Below, in pieces: positions 22,667 to 31,490 of a DNA stretch of 37,347 nucleotides (positions within the stretch are counted from its first letter, which is position 1; every line of letters starts with the position of its first letter). The translations under genes were made by a program, and so were the position numbers. Under the pieces are notes generated by a model. It was not told where the DNA came from. It did not search any database and saw nothing but the letters and a program-made list of their open reading frames with translations. Source of the stretch: JABCZZ01 sp964454545 (GTDB lineage Bacteria; Pseudomonadota; Alphaproteobacteria; Rickettsiales; JABCZZ01); contig CAYVTI010000024.1 of NCBI GenBank assembly GCA_964454545.1, positions 1 through 37,347 on the forward strand, written 5' to 3'.

Positions 22667-23860
22667 ATGAATGCACAAAGCCAGGTGATGGCGATAATAC
22701 CTCATGAATCAGACCTGGAGTTCGCCAACCAGATAGTGGACAGAGGGGACGGCACGCTTGCCCACATAGTCATAGGCAGCCCGCTGGAAGCCGTTCCAGA
22801 ATTTGCGAGACGTTCCCATTCGCCCCATTATCTGCTTATAGACGTGGGCGAACGTGGGCATGACATATTGCCGGAAATCGACACCATAGCGGAATATTGC
22901 GAGGCCGGGACGCGCGTGGTGGTCATAGGCTATGTCAATGATGTCAGTTTTTATCGTGAACTCAAAACACGCGGCATAAGCGAATATTTTACCAAACCGG
23001 TAAAAATTGCCGATGTAAGGTCGATGCTCTTTGCCAAGCAGCATATTGCCACCGGCCGGAAAGGCGAAGTCATTTCCTGCATAAGCGCCGCATCGGCAGA
23101 CGGGGCCAGCACCGTTTCCATCAACACGGCTTATGCGCTTGCAACCGAATATAATAAATCTGTTGTGCTCGTAGATATGGATTACCAGTTCGGCATGATC
23201 GCGAAGAACCTGGATCTGACGACGCAGTTCGGCATCAAGGAGCTGTTTGAGAATCCGGATCGCGGCATCGACTCCACCCTTATCGAACGCATGCTCCTCA
23301 CGTACAAGGACAGCCGTTTGCGCGTCATCGCCGCTCCCAATCAGCTGAATTATATCCCGGAAGTGCATGATGAGCTTGTTTCCCATCTCATTGCCACGCT
23401 AAGTAACGATTTCGATTTCGTAGTCATTGATCTTCCCCATATCTGGACCCCGCTGATATCCTCAGCTATCATCCAGTCCACCCGGACGATCATGGTGGCA
23501 CAGCTCTGGCTCAGGTCGATAACCCATTCTTCGAGATTGCTCGCCACATGGCGCAGGATGGGAATAAAGGATGCGCAGATTTCGCTCGTGGCCAACCGCA
23601 GCGGCGCAAAATTCAAGGAGGCCGTCAGTCAGAGTGACTTTGAGCGTGTCTGCGGACTTCCGTTCGTCGCGAATTTTGACAACGATACAAAAACCGTCAT
23701 CACTGCCGAAAATAACGGAAGGACCATTCTTGAGGGCTCCAATTCGGACTTAAGCAGGCAGTTCAGGAAATTTGCCGGCTTCCTGTGCAAGGCAGATAGC
23801 GATATGAATTCCGGCACCGCCGTAAAATCAAGGCTCGCGGGACTCATGAACCGGAAATAA
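22667..23860 (+). CDS. cpaE: Flp pilus ATPase-like localisation protein CpaE
   Basis: A 397-residue protein with a degenerate receiver-like N-terminal domain (about 1-125) and a MinD/ParA-like domain. The P-loop region reads SAASADGASTVSINTAYALA, without the signature lysines of active ParA/MinD; an Ala before ST is common in CpaE. VVLVDMDYQFG gives the second motif. CpaE positions the pilus assembly machine at the pole. AAGGAG precedes the ATG. cpaF, which normally follows, is missing: radC converges 6 bases beyond the stop. Confidence 0.88.
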   Translation: MNAQSQVMAIIPHESDLEFANQIVDRGDGTLAHIVIGSPLEAVPEFARRSHSPHYLLIDVGERGHDILPEIDTIAEYCEAGTRVVVIGYVNDVSFYRELKTRGISEYFTKPVKIADVRSMLFAKQHIATGRKGEVISCISAASADGASTVSINTAYALATEYNKSVVLVDMDYQFGMIAKNLDLTTQFGIKELFENPDRGIDSTLIERMLLTYKDSRLRVIAAPNQLNYIPEVHDELVSHLIATLSNDFDFVVIDLPHIWTPLISSAIIQSTRTIMVAQLWLRSITHSSRLLATWRRMGIKDAQISLVANRSGAKFKEAVSQSDFERVCGLPFVANFDNDTKTVITAENNGRTILEGSNSDLSRQFRKFAGFLCKADSDMNSGTAVKSRLAGLMNRK

Positions 23861-23866
23861 TTCCTG

Positions 23867-24619
23867 TTACAGAAGCCCGTTGCTCTTAAAGGAATAATAT
23901 TTATTTCCTGCTATTATCAGGTGGTCATGCACGCTTATGCCTAACGATGCGGCCGCCATTGATAGCTGTCTCGTTATCTCTATATCATCACGGCTTGGCA
24001 TCGGATCGCCGCTGGGATGGTTATGCGCCAGAATAAGGGATGACGCCCCAAGATCGAGCGCCCGCTTCACCACTTCGCGCGGATAAACCGGCGCATGGTT
24101 TACTGTGCCCGTGTGCTGTACTTCGTCGGTAATCAGCACGTTCTTATGGTTGAGGAACAATACCCGGAACTCTTCAACCTTTTTATGCCCCATGCTGACG
24201 CGGCAGTAATCGAGCAGCGCCGTCCATGACTGTATGATTTTCCCCTGCGACGCTTCTGCCTTAAGCATTTTCTCGGCGGCCGCATGGATGGCTTTTATGC
24301 TGGCAATGGCCGCATCTCCCATACCGTCTATTTTGGCAAGCTCCAGCGGAGCGGCATGCACCACTTTGGAAAAGTCGCCGAAATGCGTCAGCAGTTTCTT
24401 CGCAAGCGGCTTGGTATCCATGCGCGGGCTTGCGCCATAAAGTACCATTTCAAGCAGCTCATAATCGGCAAGCGCCTGCGCGCCGCTCTTCAGAAAACGT
24501 TCGCGCAGGCGGCGGCGGTGTCCAGCATAATCAGGGAGCGAGGAACGAGAAGCAAGGGGCGAAGTCAATATTTCCTCATCCTCATTACCCGTATTTTCCT
24601 CAGCCTCGTTCCCTGCCAC
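23867..24619 (-). CDS. radC: RadC/YeeS-type JAB metallopeptidase-fold protein
   Basis: A 250-residue protein. The longer open frame runs into map; I chose GTG at 24619 because GAGGG lies just upstream and map's stop is at 24633. A helix-hairpin-helix (ELAKIDGMGDAAIASIKA) is followed by the JAMM/MPN domain with the metal-binding HNHPSGDPMPSRDD. The first 30 residues are encoded by a quasi-palindromic DNA repeat (24537-24631) and are not conserved-looking. RadC's biological role is unsettled; despite its name, a repair function is not well supported. Confidence 0.9.
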   Translation of the reverse strand: MAGNEAEENTGNEDEEILTSPLASRSSLPDYAGHRRRLRERFLKSGAQALADYELLEMVLYGASPRMDTKPLAKKLLTHFGDFSKVVHAAPLELAKIDGMGDAAIASIKAIHAAAEKMLKAEASQGKIIQSWTALLDYCRVSMGHKKVEEFRVLFLNHKNVLITDEVQHTGTVNHAPVYPREVVKRALDLGASSLILAHNHPSGDPMPSRDDIEITRQLSMAAASLGISVHDHLIIAGNKYYSFKSNGLL

Positions 24620-24631
24620 TCGTCCCTCGCT
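24537..24631. repeat. Imperfect inverted repeat forming the radC start region
   Basis: The plus-strand segment 24537-24564 (agcgaggaacgagaagcaag, gggcgaag) and the reverse complement of 24604-24631 match at about 21 of 28 positions, with a 39-base spacer. The left arm and spacer encode RadC residues after the GTG, and the right arm contains the GTG start and its ribosome binding site. The words are purine-rich, unlike the neighbouring coding sequence. Confidence 0.6.
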
Positions 24632-24632
24632 G

Positions 24633-25433
24633 CTATTTATACGGTGGATGATGCCGCCCGGTCGGAGACAGCGTAAAAATCTCGAAGCCATCCCTGGTAA
24701 CAGCCAGCGAATGCTCGAACTGCGCCGAGAGTGAACGGTCACGCGTAGTAACCGTCCAGCCATCCTTCTCGTTAAGGCGCGTTTCATACCCGCCCGCATT
24801 AATCATCGGCTCAATGGTGATGAACATCCCTTCTTCAAGCACCGTGCCGGTACCCGGCTCGCCATAATGCATGACGTTAGGCGGCGTATGAAACACCTTG
24901 CCCACCCCGTGGCCGCAATAGTCACGCACCACTGAATAATTATGCTTTTCCGCGTAGGTCTGGATGGCATGCCCGATGTCCCCTATGCGCTTGCCTGCCT
25001 TCACCTGCTCGATGCCCAGCATCATGCAATCGTACGTCACCTGCGTCAGGCGCCTGGCCTTGATCGGCACCTCGCCTACCCAGTACATGCGGCTCGAATC
25101 CCCATGCCAGCCATCCACAATAGGGGTTACGTCGATATTGACAATATCACCTTCCTTAAGCTTGCGATCGTCCGGTATGCCATGGCATATGACATGGTTC
25201 ACCGAGGTGCATATGGATTTCGGAAATCCACGGTAGCCAAGCGGCGCAGGAATCGCCACGGCATCAATAATCATCTTGTGGCAGATATCGTTCAGGTAAT
25301 TCGTGGTGACGCCAGGCACCACATGCTCCACCATGGCGTCAAGCAACTTCGCGGCAAGCGCGCCGGCTTTGCGCATGCCTTCATAATCCGCCTGTTCCTT
25401 ATGTATAACAATACTGCGATTTGCTGCTGACAT
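24633..25433 (-). CDS. map: Methionine aminopeptidase, type I
   Basis: A 266-residue enzyme that removes the initiator Met from new proteins. All five metal ligands are in context: Asp in NIDVTPIVDGWHGD (two), His in GHGVGKVFH, Glu in FITIEPMI and Glu in AQFEHSLAV. Length is typical for type I without an N-terminal extension. It lies 13 bases upstream of the radC start and diverges from cinA across a 114-base spacer that should hold both promoters. Confidence 0.96.
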   Translation of the reverse strand: MSAANRSIVIHKEQADYEGMRKAGALAAKLLDAMVEHVVPGVTTNYLNDICHKMIIDAVAIPAPLGYRGFPKSICTSVNHVICHGIPDDRKLKEGDIVNIDVTPIVDGWHGDSSRMYWVGEVPIKARRLTQVTYDCMMLGIEQVKAGKRIGDIGHAIQTYAEKHNYSVVRDYCGHGVGKVFHTPPNVMHYGEPGTGTVLEEGMFITIEPMINAGGYETRLNEKDGWTVTTRDRSLSAQFEHSLAVTRDGFEIFTLSPTGRHHPPYK

Positions 25434-25547
25434 TATGACCCTGTTATAATAAACTGAAAGAGAGGTTACTTCCTCCCGGCTTTCTTTGCATTCCCCTCCA
25501 AGCGAGGCGATTATACATTATCTGTAATTTATATGTAAGGCTCTGTT

Positions 25548-26297
25548 ATGTCTACTGCCTGTGTTATCGTTATCGGAAATGAAATCCTTTCAGGGCGCAC
25601 AAGGGATGAGAACCTGGCATGGCTTGCCGCGGAACTCAACAACTCTGGCGTACGGCTGCTGGAGGCAAGGGTCATTCCCGATATCGCCCAGGCGATCATA
25701 AAGAGTGTCAACGAATGCCGCGCGATATATGATTATGTGTTCACCACCGGCGGCATCGGGCCAACGCATGACGACATTACCTCCGCCTGCATCGCGGATG
25801 CCTTCGGCGTGAAATACGGCCCCCATGCAGAAGCGGTCGGCATACTGACCCGGCATTATGGCGAGAACCTCAATGAAGCGCGACTCAGGATGGCTTACAT
25901 ACCCGAAGGCGCAACCCTTATTCCCAATCCCGTCAGCGCCGCTCCCGGCTTCATTATCGGCAATGTCTACGTCATGGCCGGGGTGCCGCGCATCATGCAG
26001 GCTATGTTTGACGGCATCAAGCATACGCTTAAAGGCGGCAAGCCGATGCTGTCGGCTACCGTCAGCTCTTTCGTCACCGAGGGGGTTATCGCCAGGAAGC
26101 TTGCCGAAATCCAGAACGATTTCCCTGACGTCGAAATCGGCAGCTATCCCTTTGTCCGCTACGGAAAACTCGGAACCAGCCTCGTCTCCCGCCACACCGA
26201 CCCCGATCGCCTTAAGGAAGTGCGTAACACCATCGCTGATCTTATCAAAGGCGTAGGTGGTGAAGTTATTGAAGAACAGCCCGTTACAGCCTTATAA
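25548..26297 (+). CDS. CinA N-terminal-like (MoaB/MogA-fold) protein
   Basis: A 249-residue protein of the molybdopterin-binding fold found in the N-terminal part of CinA. IVIGNEILSGRTRDENLAWLAAEL, TTGGIGPTHDDITSA, MAYIPEGATLIPNPVSAAPGF and VMAGVPRIMQAMF are the family motifs. The C-terminal nicotinamide-nucleotide amidase domain of full CinA is absent, so this is a single-domain form, common in alphaproteobacteria. In related proteins this domain hydrolyses ADP-ribose or other nucleotide pyrophosphates; activity here is inferred only. The gene converges on the phosphodiesterase gene with a 6-base overlap. Confidence 0.88.
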   Translation: MSTACVIVIGNEILSGRTRDENLAWLAAELNNSGVRLLEARVIPDIAQAIIKSVNECRAIYDYVFTTGGIGPTHDDITSACIADAFGVKYGPHAEAVGILTRHYGENLNEARLRMAYIPEGATLIPNPVSAAPGFIIGNVYVMAGVPRIMQAMFDGIKHTLKGGKPMLSATVSSFVTEGVIARKLAEIQNDFPDVEIGSYPFVRYGKLGTSLVSRHTDPDRLKEVRNTIADLIKGVGGEVIEEQPVTAL

Positions 26298-26969
26298 CCT
26301 CTCCGGAAAATCGCTGATAATCCCGTTCACCCCTATTCCGGCCACCCTGGCAATATCCTCCGCATCATTCACCGTCCATGCTATGACGCCAAGGCCCAGA
26401 TCATGCGCCTGTTTTACCTGCTCCGCAGTGAGCCGCTTGTAATTGGGAATAATCGCGCGCATGCCATCGGATTTGGCTTTTTCAACCTGCCCCGGCCCGA
26501 TGTCGACAAAGCTTGCGCCTGTGTAAAGCACAGGAAATTGCTTTGCCACCTCCCGCAGGCCGCCATGCTGGAACGATATGAGACAAAGCTTTTCCGCATC
26601 CCAGCCGCGCGCAATATATTCCTGCACCAGCCTGGCAGTGGGCAATGCGGCTTCCGCCACTTTTACCTCGATAAAGTAATGCGCGTCCCTTCCAAGCGCC
26701 TCAAGCACTTCGGCAAGCATCGGGACATGTTCGCCCCCTTCCATCCGCAGTTTCCGCAACTCCGCAAGGGTGAAATCCGCGACTTTCCCCTTCCCGTCCG
26801 TCGTGCGATCCACCGTATCATCATGAATGACCGCCAGCTCACCGTCTTTGGATAAATGCAGGTCGAGCTCGATGCCGTCCGCACCCAGATCGATTGCGTT
26901 CCTGAAGCTGCTTATCGTGTTCTCGGGAAGCCGCTTCGGCGCTCCCCTATGCCCTATCTTAAGCGGCAT
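26292..26969 (-). CDS. Glycerophosphodiester phosphodiesterase
   Basis: A 225-residue cytosolic (UgpQ-like) enzyme that releases glycerol-3-phosphate from deacylated phospholipids. The ATG at 26969 lies in the last codons of pgi (11-base overlap) and directly before the conserved IGHRGAPKRLPENT. A start 10 residues earlier would have no conserved sequence. Catalytic residues appear in HRGA, ELDLHLSKDGELAVIHDDTVDRTTDGKG and YFIEVK. No signal peptide. It is the last gene of the minus-strand operon and overlaps the end of the CinA-like gene. Confidence 0.92.
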   Translation of the reverse strand: MPLKIGHRGAPKRLPENTISSFRNAIDLGADGIELDLHLSKDGELAVIHDDTVDRTTDGKGKVADFTLAELRKLRMEGGEHVPMLAEVLEALGRDAHYFIEVKVAEAALPTARLVQEYIARGWDAEKLCLISFQHGGLREVAKQFPVLYTGASFVDIGPGQVEKAKSDGMRAIIPNYKRLTAEQVKQAHDLGLGVIAWTVNDAEDIARVAGIGVNGIISDFPERL

Positions 26970-28251
26970 TCGCGGTCTTGGAGAGATACTGCCGGGCAAG
27001 CTGCTTGCCTTCTTCCACCGCAGGCTGGTCGAAAGCGTCTATCTGCCATAGCTGCGCCGTGATCATCGTCTCAAGCATGAAATGCATGAGGAGCGCGCCG
27101 ATGGATTCCTCATTAAGCTTATCGAGGGTAAGGATACGCACCGGACGGTGATTCTTGGCGAGCGTCTGCGCGGTCGCCATCTGTTCCGCCTCCATTAAAT
27201 CCCCAACGGTATGATTATTGAGGTAGCTGAGCGCTTTTTCCTTGGATGTGGGTATCGCCGCGCCAAACCCCGCCTGCTTCAGGAAAATCATGGTGATGAA
27301 TTTATCGTTCGGCCCGTCAAGATAGAGCTGCAGCTGGCTGTGCTGATCCGTAGCGCCCAGCGCCCGCAGCAATGTGGTTCCGTGCCCCTTCTTGCCGAGG
27401 CTTTCCTCCCATAGCTGCTGGTGCCATGCGCCGAGCGTTTCCAGCCGGTCGCAATAGGGCATGATCACGACAACGGATTTGCCCTTTCTCAGCAGTACAT
27501 GATGTAAAGCGCCACCAAGCGCCGCCTCAGACGCATTTTCGCTGAAAGTGCGCTGCACGACCTTTCCGGCGCTGCGGCGGATTGCACGTATATCGAGCCC
27601 CGCCACTTTCGCAGGCAGCAAACCCACGGCAGTGAGCGCGGCGAAGCGGCCGCCGATGCGCGGGTTATGCTCAATCATGCTGATGCCGTATTCCTGCCCT
27701 ATGCGGCGCATCGGGTTCTCACCCGGTTCGGTGATGATGAAGAAATGCTCCTTTATAGCATTGCGGCCGAGTTTTGTTTCGGTTTCGCGCAGCAACACCA
27801 GCAATTGCGCAAGAGTTTCCGCCGTATTTCCTGATTTGCTGATGAAAAGAAAAGCTGTCGTTTTCAGGTTAAGCGAAACAAGCAGCTGATCGAAAGTGAA
27901 GGGATCAATGTTCTCGACAAAATGGATTTTCGTTTTGCCCGCAAGGCCGGTGAAAGGGTTTCTGGCGAGCGACACCAGCGTGCTGCCGCCACGGCTTGAC
28001 CCCCCCATGCCCAGCACTATCAACGTCTCGAAATGATCGGTGATGCGTTTCGCGGTATCTTCGATAATTTTAAAATCATCCTCCTGCTCGCCGATATTAA
28101 GCAGAGGCAACGCATTTTGCCTCTTATAATCATGCAGCGCAGCCACGGCTTTTTTCGTTTCTTGCACCGCCTGATCAAAATCCTTTTTATCCGCCCCTTC
28201 CGCGCCAATGGCATTGCTGAAAGCGTTGGTTATGTCCTGCGTATATGTCAT
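26959..28251 (-). CDS. pgi: Glucose-6-phosphate isomerase
   Basis: A 430-residue, short-type isomerase interconverting glucose-6-phosphate and fructose-6-phosphate. The N-terminal sugar-isomerase domain has LIVLGMGGSSRGGST and FISKSGNTAET. IGGRFAALTAVGLLPA and WEESLGKKGHGTT follow, then DQHSQLQLYLDGP and the C-terminal QPAVEEGK with the catalytic lysine region. Its ATG overlaps the stop of the upstream M16 gene by four bases. The order M16-M16-pgi links it to an envelope-proteolysis operon by position only. Confidence 0.93.
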   Translation of the reverse strand: MTYTQDITNAFSNAIGAEGADKKDFDQAVQETKKAVAALHDYKRQNALPLLNIGEQEDDFKIIEDTAKRITDHFETLIVLGMGGSSRGGSTLVSLARNPFTGLAGKTKIHFVENIDPFTFDQLLVSLNLKTTAFLFISKSGNTAETLAQLLVLLRETETKLGRNAIKEHFFIITEPGENPMRRIGQEYGISMIEHNPRIGGRFAALTAVGLLPAKVAGLDIRAIRRSAGKVVQRTFSENASEAALGGALHHVLLRKGKSVVVIMPYCDRLETLGAWHQQLWEESLGKKGHGTTLLRALGATDQHSQLQLYLDGPNDKFITMIFLKQAGFGAAIPTSKEKALSYLNNHTVGDLMEAEQMATAQTLAKNHRPVRILTLDKLNEESIGALLMHFMLETMITAQLWQIDAFDQPAVEEGKQLARQYLSKTANAA

Positions 28252-29567
28252 TTCTTCTGCTCCTCCTCTTGCGGTATTCCGACCATAACAACGAGCGGTT
28301 TGGCTGTAAACAGCTTTCCTGCCAACGCGTTAACCTGAGGGAGTGTTACGGCGTTTATATAGCCGTTGCGTTTCTCGAGATAATCGATCCCCAGATGGTA
28401 ACGTTGCATCTGTATCAGGTATTCCGTCAGCGCGCCCTGGTTATCAATGCTGAGCGGAAAAGATCCGGTCAGGTAGCGTTTGGCACTATCCAGTTCGGAC
28501 TGCGTCACGCCTTTATCACGCATTTTATCCTGTTCCCCGAGAAAAACACGCAACGCATTTTCCGCCTGCTCGCCGCGGGTAGCAAAATGCACAGAGATAT
28601 AATTTGCATGCGCCAGTTCATCCGCCTCGCTGTCGGCATAATAGGCAAACCCGCGCTTGTTCCTTATTTCCTCGCCCAAGCGTGAAGAGAAAATATCCCC
28701 GCCAAAGATATGATTGAGAACGACCAGAGCGTAATAATCCGGATCATTGCGCTTGACCGCAGGCAGGCCCGCCTGCACTACCGTCTGCGGAAACGGCGCC
28801 TTGATCATCGCCGGCTTGCCGTTGCCCTGCGCTATGTTTACATTACTAACCGCCGCTATCGAGGATGTGCATTTGGAAGACGGAAACAACTGCAGCAACA
28901 ATTTTTTAACCTCTTCTGCGCCAATATCGCCAACCACCGCCACGTTCTTTTTGCTGCATGCCATCATGCGGCTCTGGAACTGTTCCAGATCCTCGTGTTT
29001 CACCGCAGAAACCGACTCCAGCGTGCCGATCCTCGGGTTGCGGTAGGGATGGCTAGGAAATGCAAGTTCTTTCCAGCTTAACGAGGCAATATAGGTCGGA
29101 TCTTCCTGCACGCGCTTTATCTCGCTCAGGAGCGCCTGGCGGACACGTTCAACCGCACCGGCATCAAAGCGCGGCTTGTTCAGGGCCAGAGACAGCAGAT
29201 CGAAAGCGTTTTCCCTGAATTCCGATATAGACTGAAGGCTGACGGCGGTATTATCTTCGCCCGCATCGCTGCTGAAGCGTATGGCATGATCCTCAAGCGC
29301 GCGGTTAAAAGCGAGAGAGTCCATATCCCCCGCCCCTTCGTTCAGCATCTGCATGGCAAAATAGGCAAGCCCTTCCCTGCCTTTGGGATCGTAGGCCGCG
29401 CCGCTGTCCGTAAATTCGATCCTGACGGTCACCACCGGCAGCGAGTGATCTTCTATGAGAAATGCCTTCTGGCCATCTCCGCCGGTGACTTCCTGTACTT
29501 TTGTCGCAGCGTGCGCGGACAGGGAAACGAGAATGCAGCTTAGGAAAACCATGACAAGACGCATCAC
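28248..29567 (-). CDS. M16 family peptidase-like protein, zinc site lost
   Basis: A 439-residue secreted protein with a signal peptide ending SLSAHA. It has the M16 fold (GAAYDPKGREGLAYFAMQMLNEG in the active-site region), but the HxxEH zinc motif is replaced by YFAMQ, so it should be inactive. The C-terminal half keeps RNKRGFAYYADSEADE, the conserved R-x-x-G-x-x-Y region. M16B enzymes of bacteria often work as a pair of active and inactive subunits; the upstream gene is the active partner, overlapping by four bases. Substrate unknown; probably periplasmic peptides. Confidence 0.9.
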   Translation of the reverse strand: MMRLVMVFLSCILVSLSAHAATKVQEVTGGDGQKAFLIEDHSLPVVTVRIEFTDSGAAYDPKGREGLAYFAMQMLNEGAGDMDSLAFNRALEDHAIRFSSDAGEDNTAVSLQSISEFRENAFDLLSLALNKPRFDAGAVERVRQALLSEIKRVQEDPTYIASLSWKELAFPSHPYRNPRIGTLESVSAVKHEDLEQFQSRMMACSKKNVAVVGDIGAEEVKKLLLQLFPSSKCTSSIAAVSNVNIAQGNGKPAMIKAPFPQTVVQAGLPAVKRNDPDYYALVVLNHIFGGDIFSSRLGEEIRNKRGFAYYADSEADELAHANYISVHFATRGEQAENALRVFLGEQDKMRDKGVTQSELDSAKRYLTGSFPLSIDNQGALTEYLIQMQRYHLGIDYLEKRNGYINAVTLPQVNALAGKLFTAKPLVVMVGIPQEEEQKK

Positions 29568-30898
29568 TTATTTCCTTCCTCGGAAAGCAAATATCCCGTT
29601 ACTGAATTCTGCGGCTGAAAGATGGTAGCGGCCGCATCCTTGATCTCATCGGTGGTTACTCTGTCAACCAGCGCAGTCCACTGGTTGAAATAATCCGCGG
29701 GCAACCCGGCCATGACAAGCACACCTACGGTTCTTGCTATATTGCCCAAGCTGTCACGTGCATAAAGCGTATCGGCTTTGAGTAGTGTCTTGGCGCGGTC
29801 GATATCTTCTCCGCTGTCCTTCGCCCGCGTAATGGCCTCCAGTTCCTTGTCCAGCGCGGCTTCAAGCTGGGGCAGCGAAATCCCGGCCGCAGGGAACGCC
29901 TGTATCCTGAACATTCCCGGCCCAATCGAAATCCCTTCGTAATCCACGCTTATCCCGGTCGCGATCTTCTGCGCCACTACCAGCGACTGGTAGAGCTTCC
30001 CGGTAGGGCTGCCGCCTACGATCTGCTCCAGCACGAAGCCCGGTATGAGCAGGTTCTTGTCAGAGGTATTGGCGCTGGGAGCCACATAGAAACGCACCAG
30101 TTCCGGCTGTTTCACGTTCTTATGGTGAAGCGAGATGTGGCGCGGCCCGCGCTGCGGCGGCTCCACCCGCCAGCGGCGCACGTATTTGTCACCCGGTGGC
30201 AGGCTGCCGTAATATTTCTCCGCCAGCGGCTGCAGCTCTTTACGCGTAATATCGCCCGATACCACCAGCACCGCATTGGCGGGATGATAAAACTGGCGAT
30301 GGAAATCAAGCACGTCTTCGCGGGAAAGCGACTGCATTTCGTGCATCCATCCGATAAGCGGATTATGGTAGGGATGGTTGCGGAAAAGCATGGCCTGCAT
30401 TTCTTCCGAGAGCAGCGCTTCCGGCTGGTTTTCGATTGACATCCTGCGCTCTTCGATGATGACCTCACGCTCCTTGCTGAAATCCTGTGGCGTCGGCGCA
30501 AGGTTCAGCATGCGATCCGCCTCAAGTTCCATGACCATCGGCAGATGTTCCTTCGCGATATTGACGTAATAGGCCGTATAGTCATCGGTGGTGAACGCAT
30601 TGAAATTCCCGCCGTTTCTGGTCACCAGGCGGCCAAACTCGCCACTTCCCGCCTTCTTGGTGCCCTGGAACATCATATGCTCGTTGTAATGGGCAAGGCC
30701 GGAACGCCCCGGAAAATCGTCCGCCGCACCGACACGGTACCACAGCATATGTGAAATGGCGGGCACGCGGTGGTTGGGAATAAGCACTACCTGCATGCCG
30801 TTTTTCAGGGTAAACGCATCTATTTCCGTTCCTTCACCGGCAACTGCAGGATGCGCGAATGCCAGAACGGCCAATATCGCATATAATAACCTGATCAT
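29564..30898 (-). CDS. M16 family zinc peptidase, active subunit
   Basis: A 444-residue secreted metallopeptidase: signal peptide to about 20 (AHPAVAG), then the inverted zinc motif HYNEH (70-74) with the distal Glu in EREVIIEERR (about 145-155). The C-terminal homologous domain contains VVAQKIATGISVDY. Together with the inactive subunit encoded next it should form a clamp-like protease in the periplasm. Its start follows the BamF-like gene by 11 bases. The lspA-bamF-M16-M16 order is common in alphaproteobacteria and suggests a link to envelope protein quality control. Confidence 0.92.
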   Translation of the reverse strand: MIRLLYAILAVLAFAHPAVAGEGTEIDAFTLKNGMQVVLIPNHRVPAISHMLWYRVGAADDFPGRSGLAHYNEHMMFQGTKKAGSGEFGRLVTRNGGNFNAFTTDDYTAYYVNIAKEHLPMVMELEADRMLNLAPTPQDFSKEREVIIEERRMSIENQPEALLSEEMQAMLFRNHPYHNPLIGWMHEMQSLSREDVLDFHRQFYHPANAVLVVSGDITRKELQPLAEKYYGSLPPGDKYVRRWRVEPPQRGPRHISLHHKNVKQPELVRFYVAPSANTSDKNLLIPGFVLEQIVGGSPTGKLYQSLVVAQKIATGISVDYEGISIGPGMFRIQAFPAAGISLPQLEAALDKELEAITRAKDSGEDIDRAKTLLKADTLYARDSLGNIARTVGVLVMAGLPADYFNQWTALVDRVTTDEIKDAAATIFQPQNSVTGYLLSEEGNK

Positions 30899-30909
30899 GG
30901 CATTTGTTC

Positions 30910-31488
30910 CTAAAAAAGATCGCCAAGGATGCCTTTGCTTTGCGGCGCGATTACCGGCGTTTCACCTTCCGTTGGCGGCTTGTTGCTGGCCTTGTCTTTC
31001 TTCAGCCTGTCCGCTTCCTTCGCGGGATCGACAACCGAGTCGCCACTGCTGGAAGTGAACAGGTACCTGCTATCCTTGGACCCAATTCCGCTCTCATTTT
31101 CGTTCAGGAGGACCTGGCGGATATTCCTCTGTGCCTTATCCGCCCCGGCATTGGAAAGGAATTGCGAATCGGAGTTGCTGGGTAATGCGGCGGAAGAAAC
31201 GGCAGGCACGGCAGTCGTGGCCACAGAAGATGAGGCAGGCACATCCGCAGCGCCTATCACTTTGTTATGCGCCTGATCCTGCACGGAAACGCCCGGCGTA
31301 TATTCCGCCCCGGACTTGGGTGGCCGCAGGTTGAAATCCGGCGGCACCGTAAGCGGCGGACGCGCATAGACCTGGAACTCATCCGGCCCCTTGCGGTTCA
31401 GTCCCATTTTCTCCCTGAAACTGTCAGCATCTCCGCATGCGGAAAGCAGAATGCATGCCGTCAAGAATATATGGCGAGCCCTGTACAT
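30910..31488 (-). CDS. BamF/DUF3035-like lipoprotein
   Basis: A 192-residue lipoprotein. The ATG at 31488 (MYRARHIFLTACILLSAC) is preferred to one at 31515 inside lspA: it follows GGGAGAG and gives a clean signal peptide with Cys19 as the lipidation site. The mature N-terminus has the motif MGLNRKGPDEFQVYARPPLTVPPDFNLRPP, typical of DUF3035 proteins. The R...G..PDEF segment is shared with BamC and with Caulobacter BamF, a member of the outer-membrane protein assembly complex. The rest is Ser/Ala/Asp-rich and likely disordered. Its neighbour lspA makes the peptidase that would process it. Confidence 0.82.
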   Translation of the reverse strand: MYRARHIFLTACILLSACGDADSFREKMGLNRKGPDEFQVYARPPLTVPPDFNLRPPKSGAEYTPGVSVQDQAHNKVIGAADVPASSSVATTAVPAVSSAALPSNSDSQFLSNAGADKAQRNIRQVLLNENESGIGSKDSRYLFTSSSGDSVVDPAKEADRLKKDKASNKPPTEGETPVIAPQSKGILGDLF

Positions 31489-31490
31489 AA

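Noticed and set aside
24620..24799. Longer radC frame overlapping map
   Set aside because: The overlap is with the real map 3' end in another frame, and a GTG with a ribosome binding site exists just after map.
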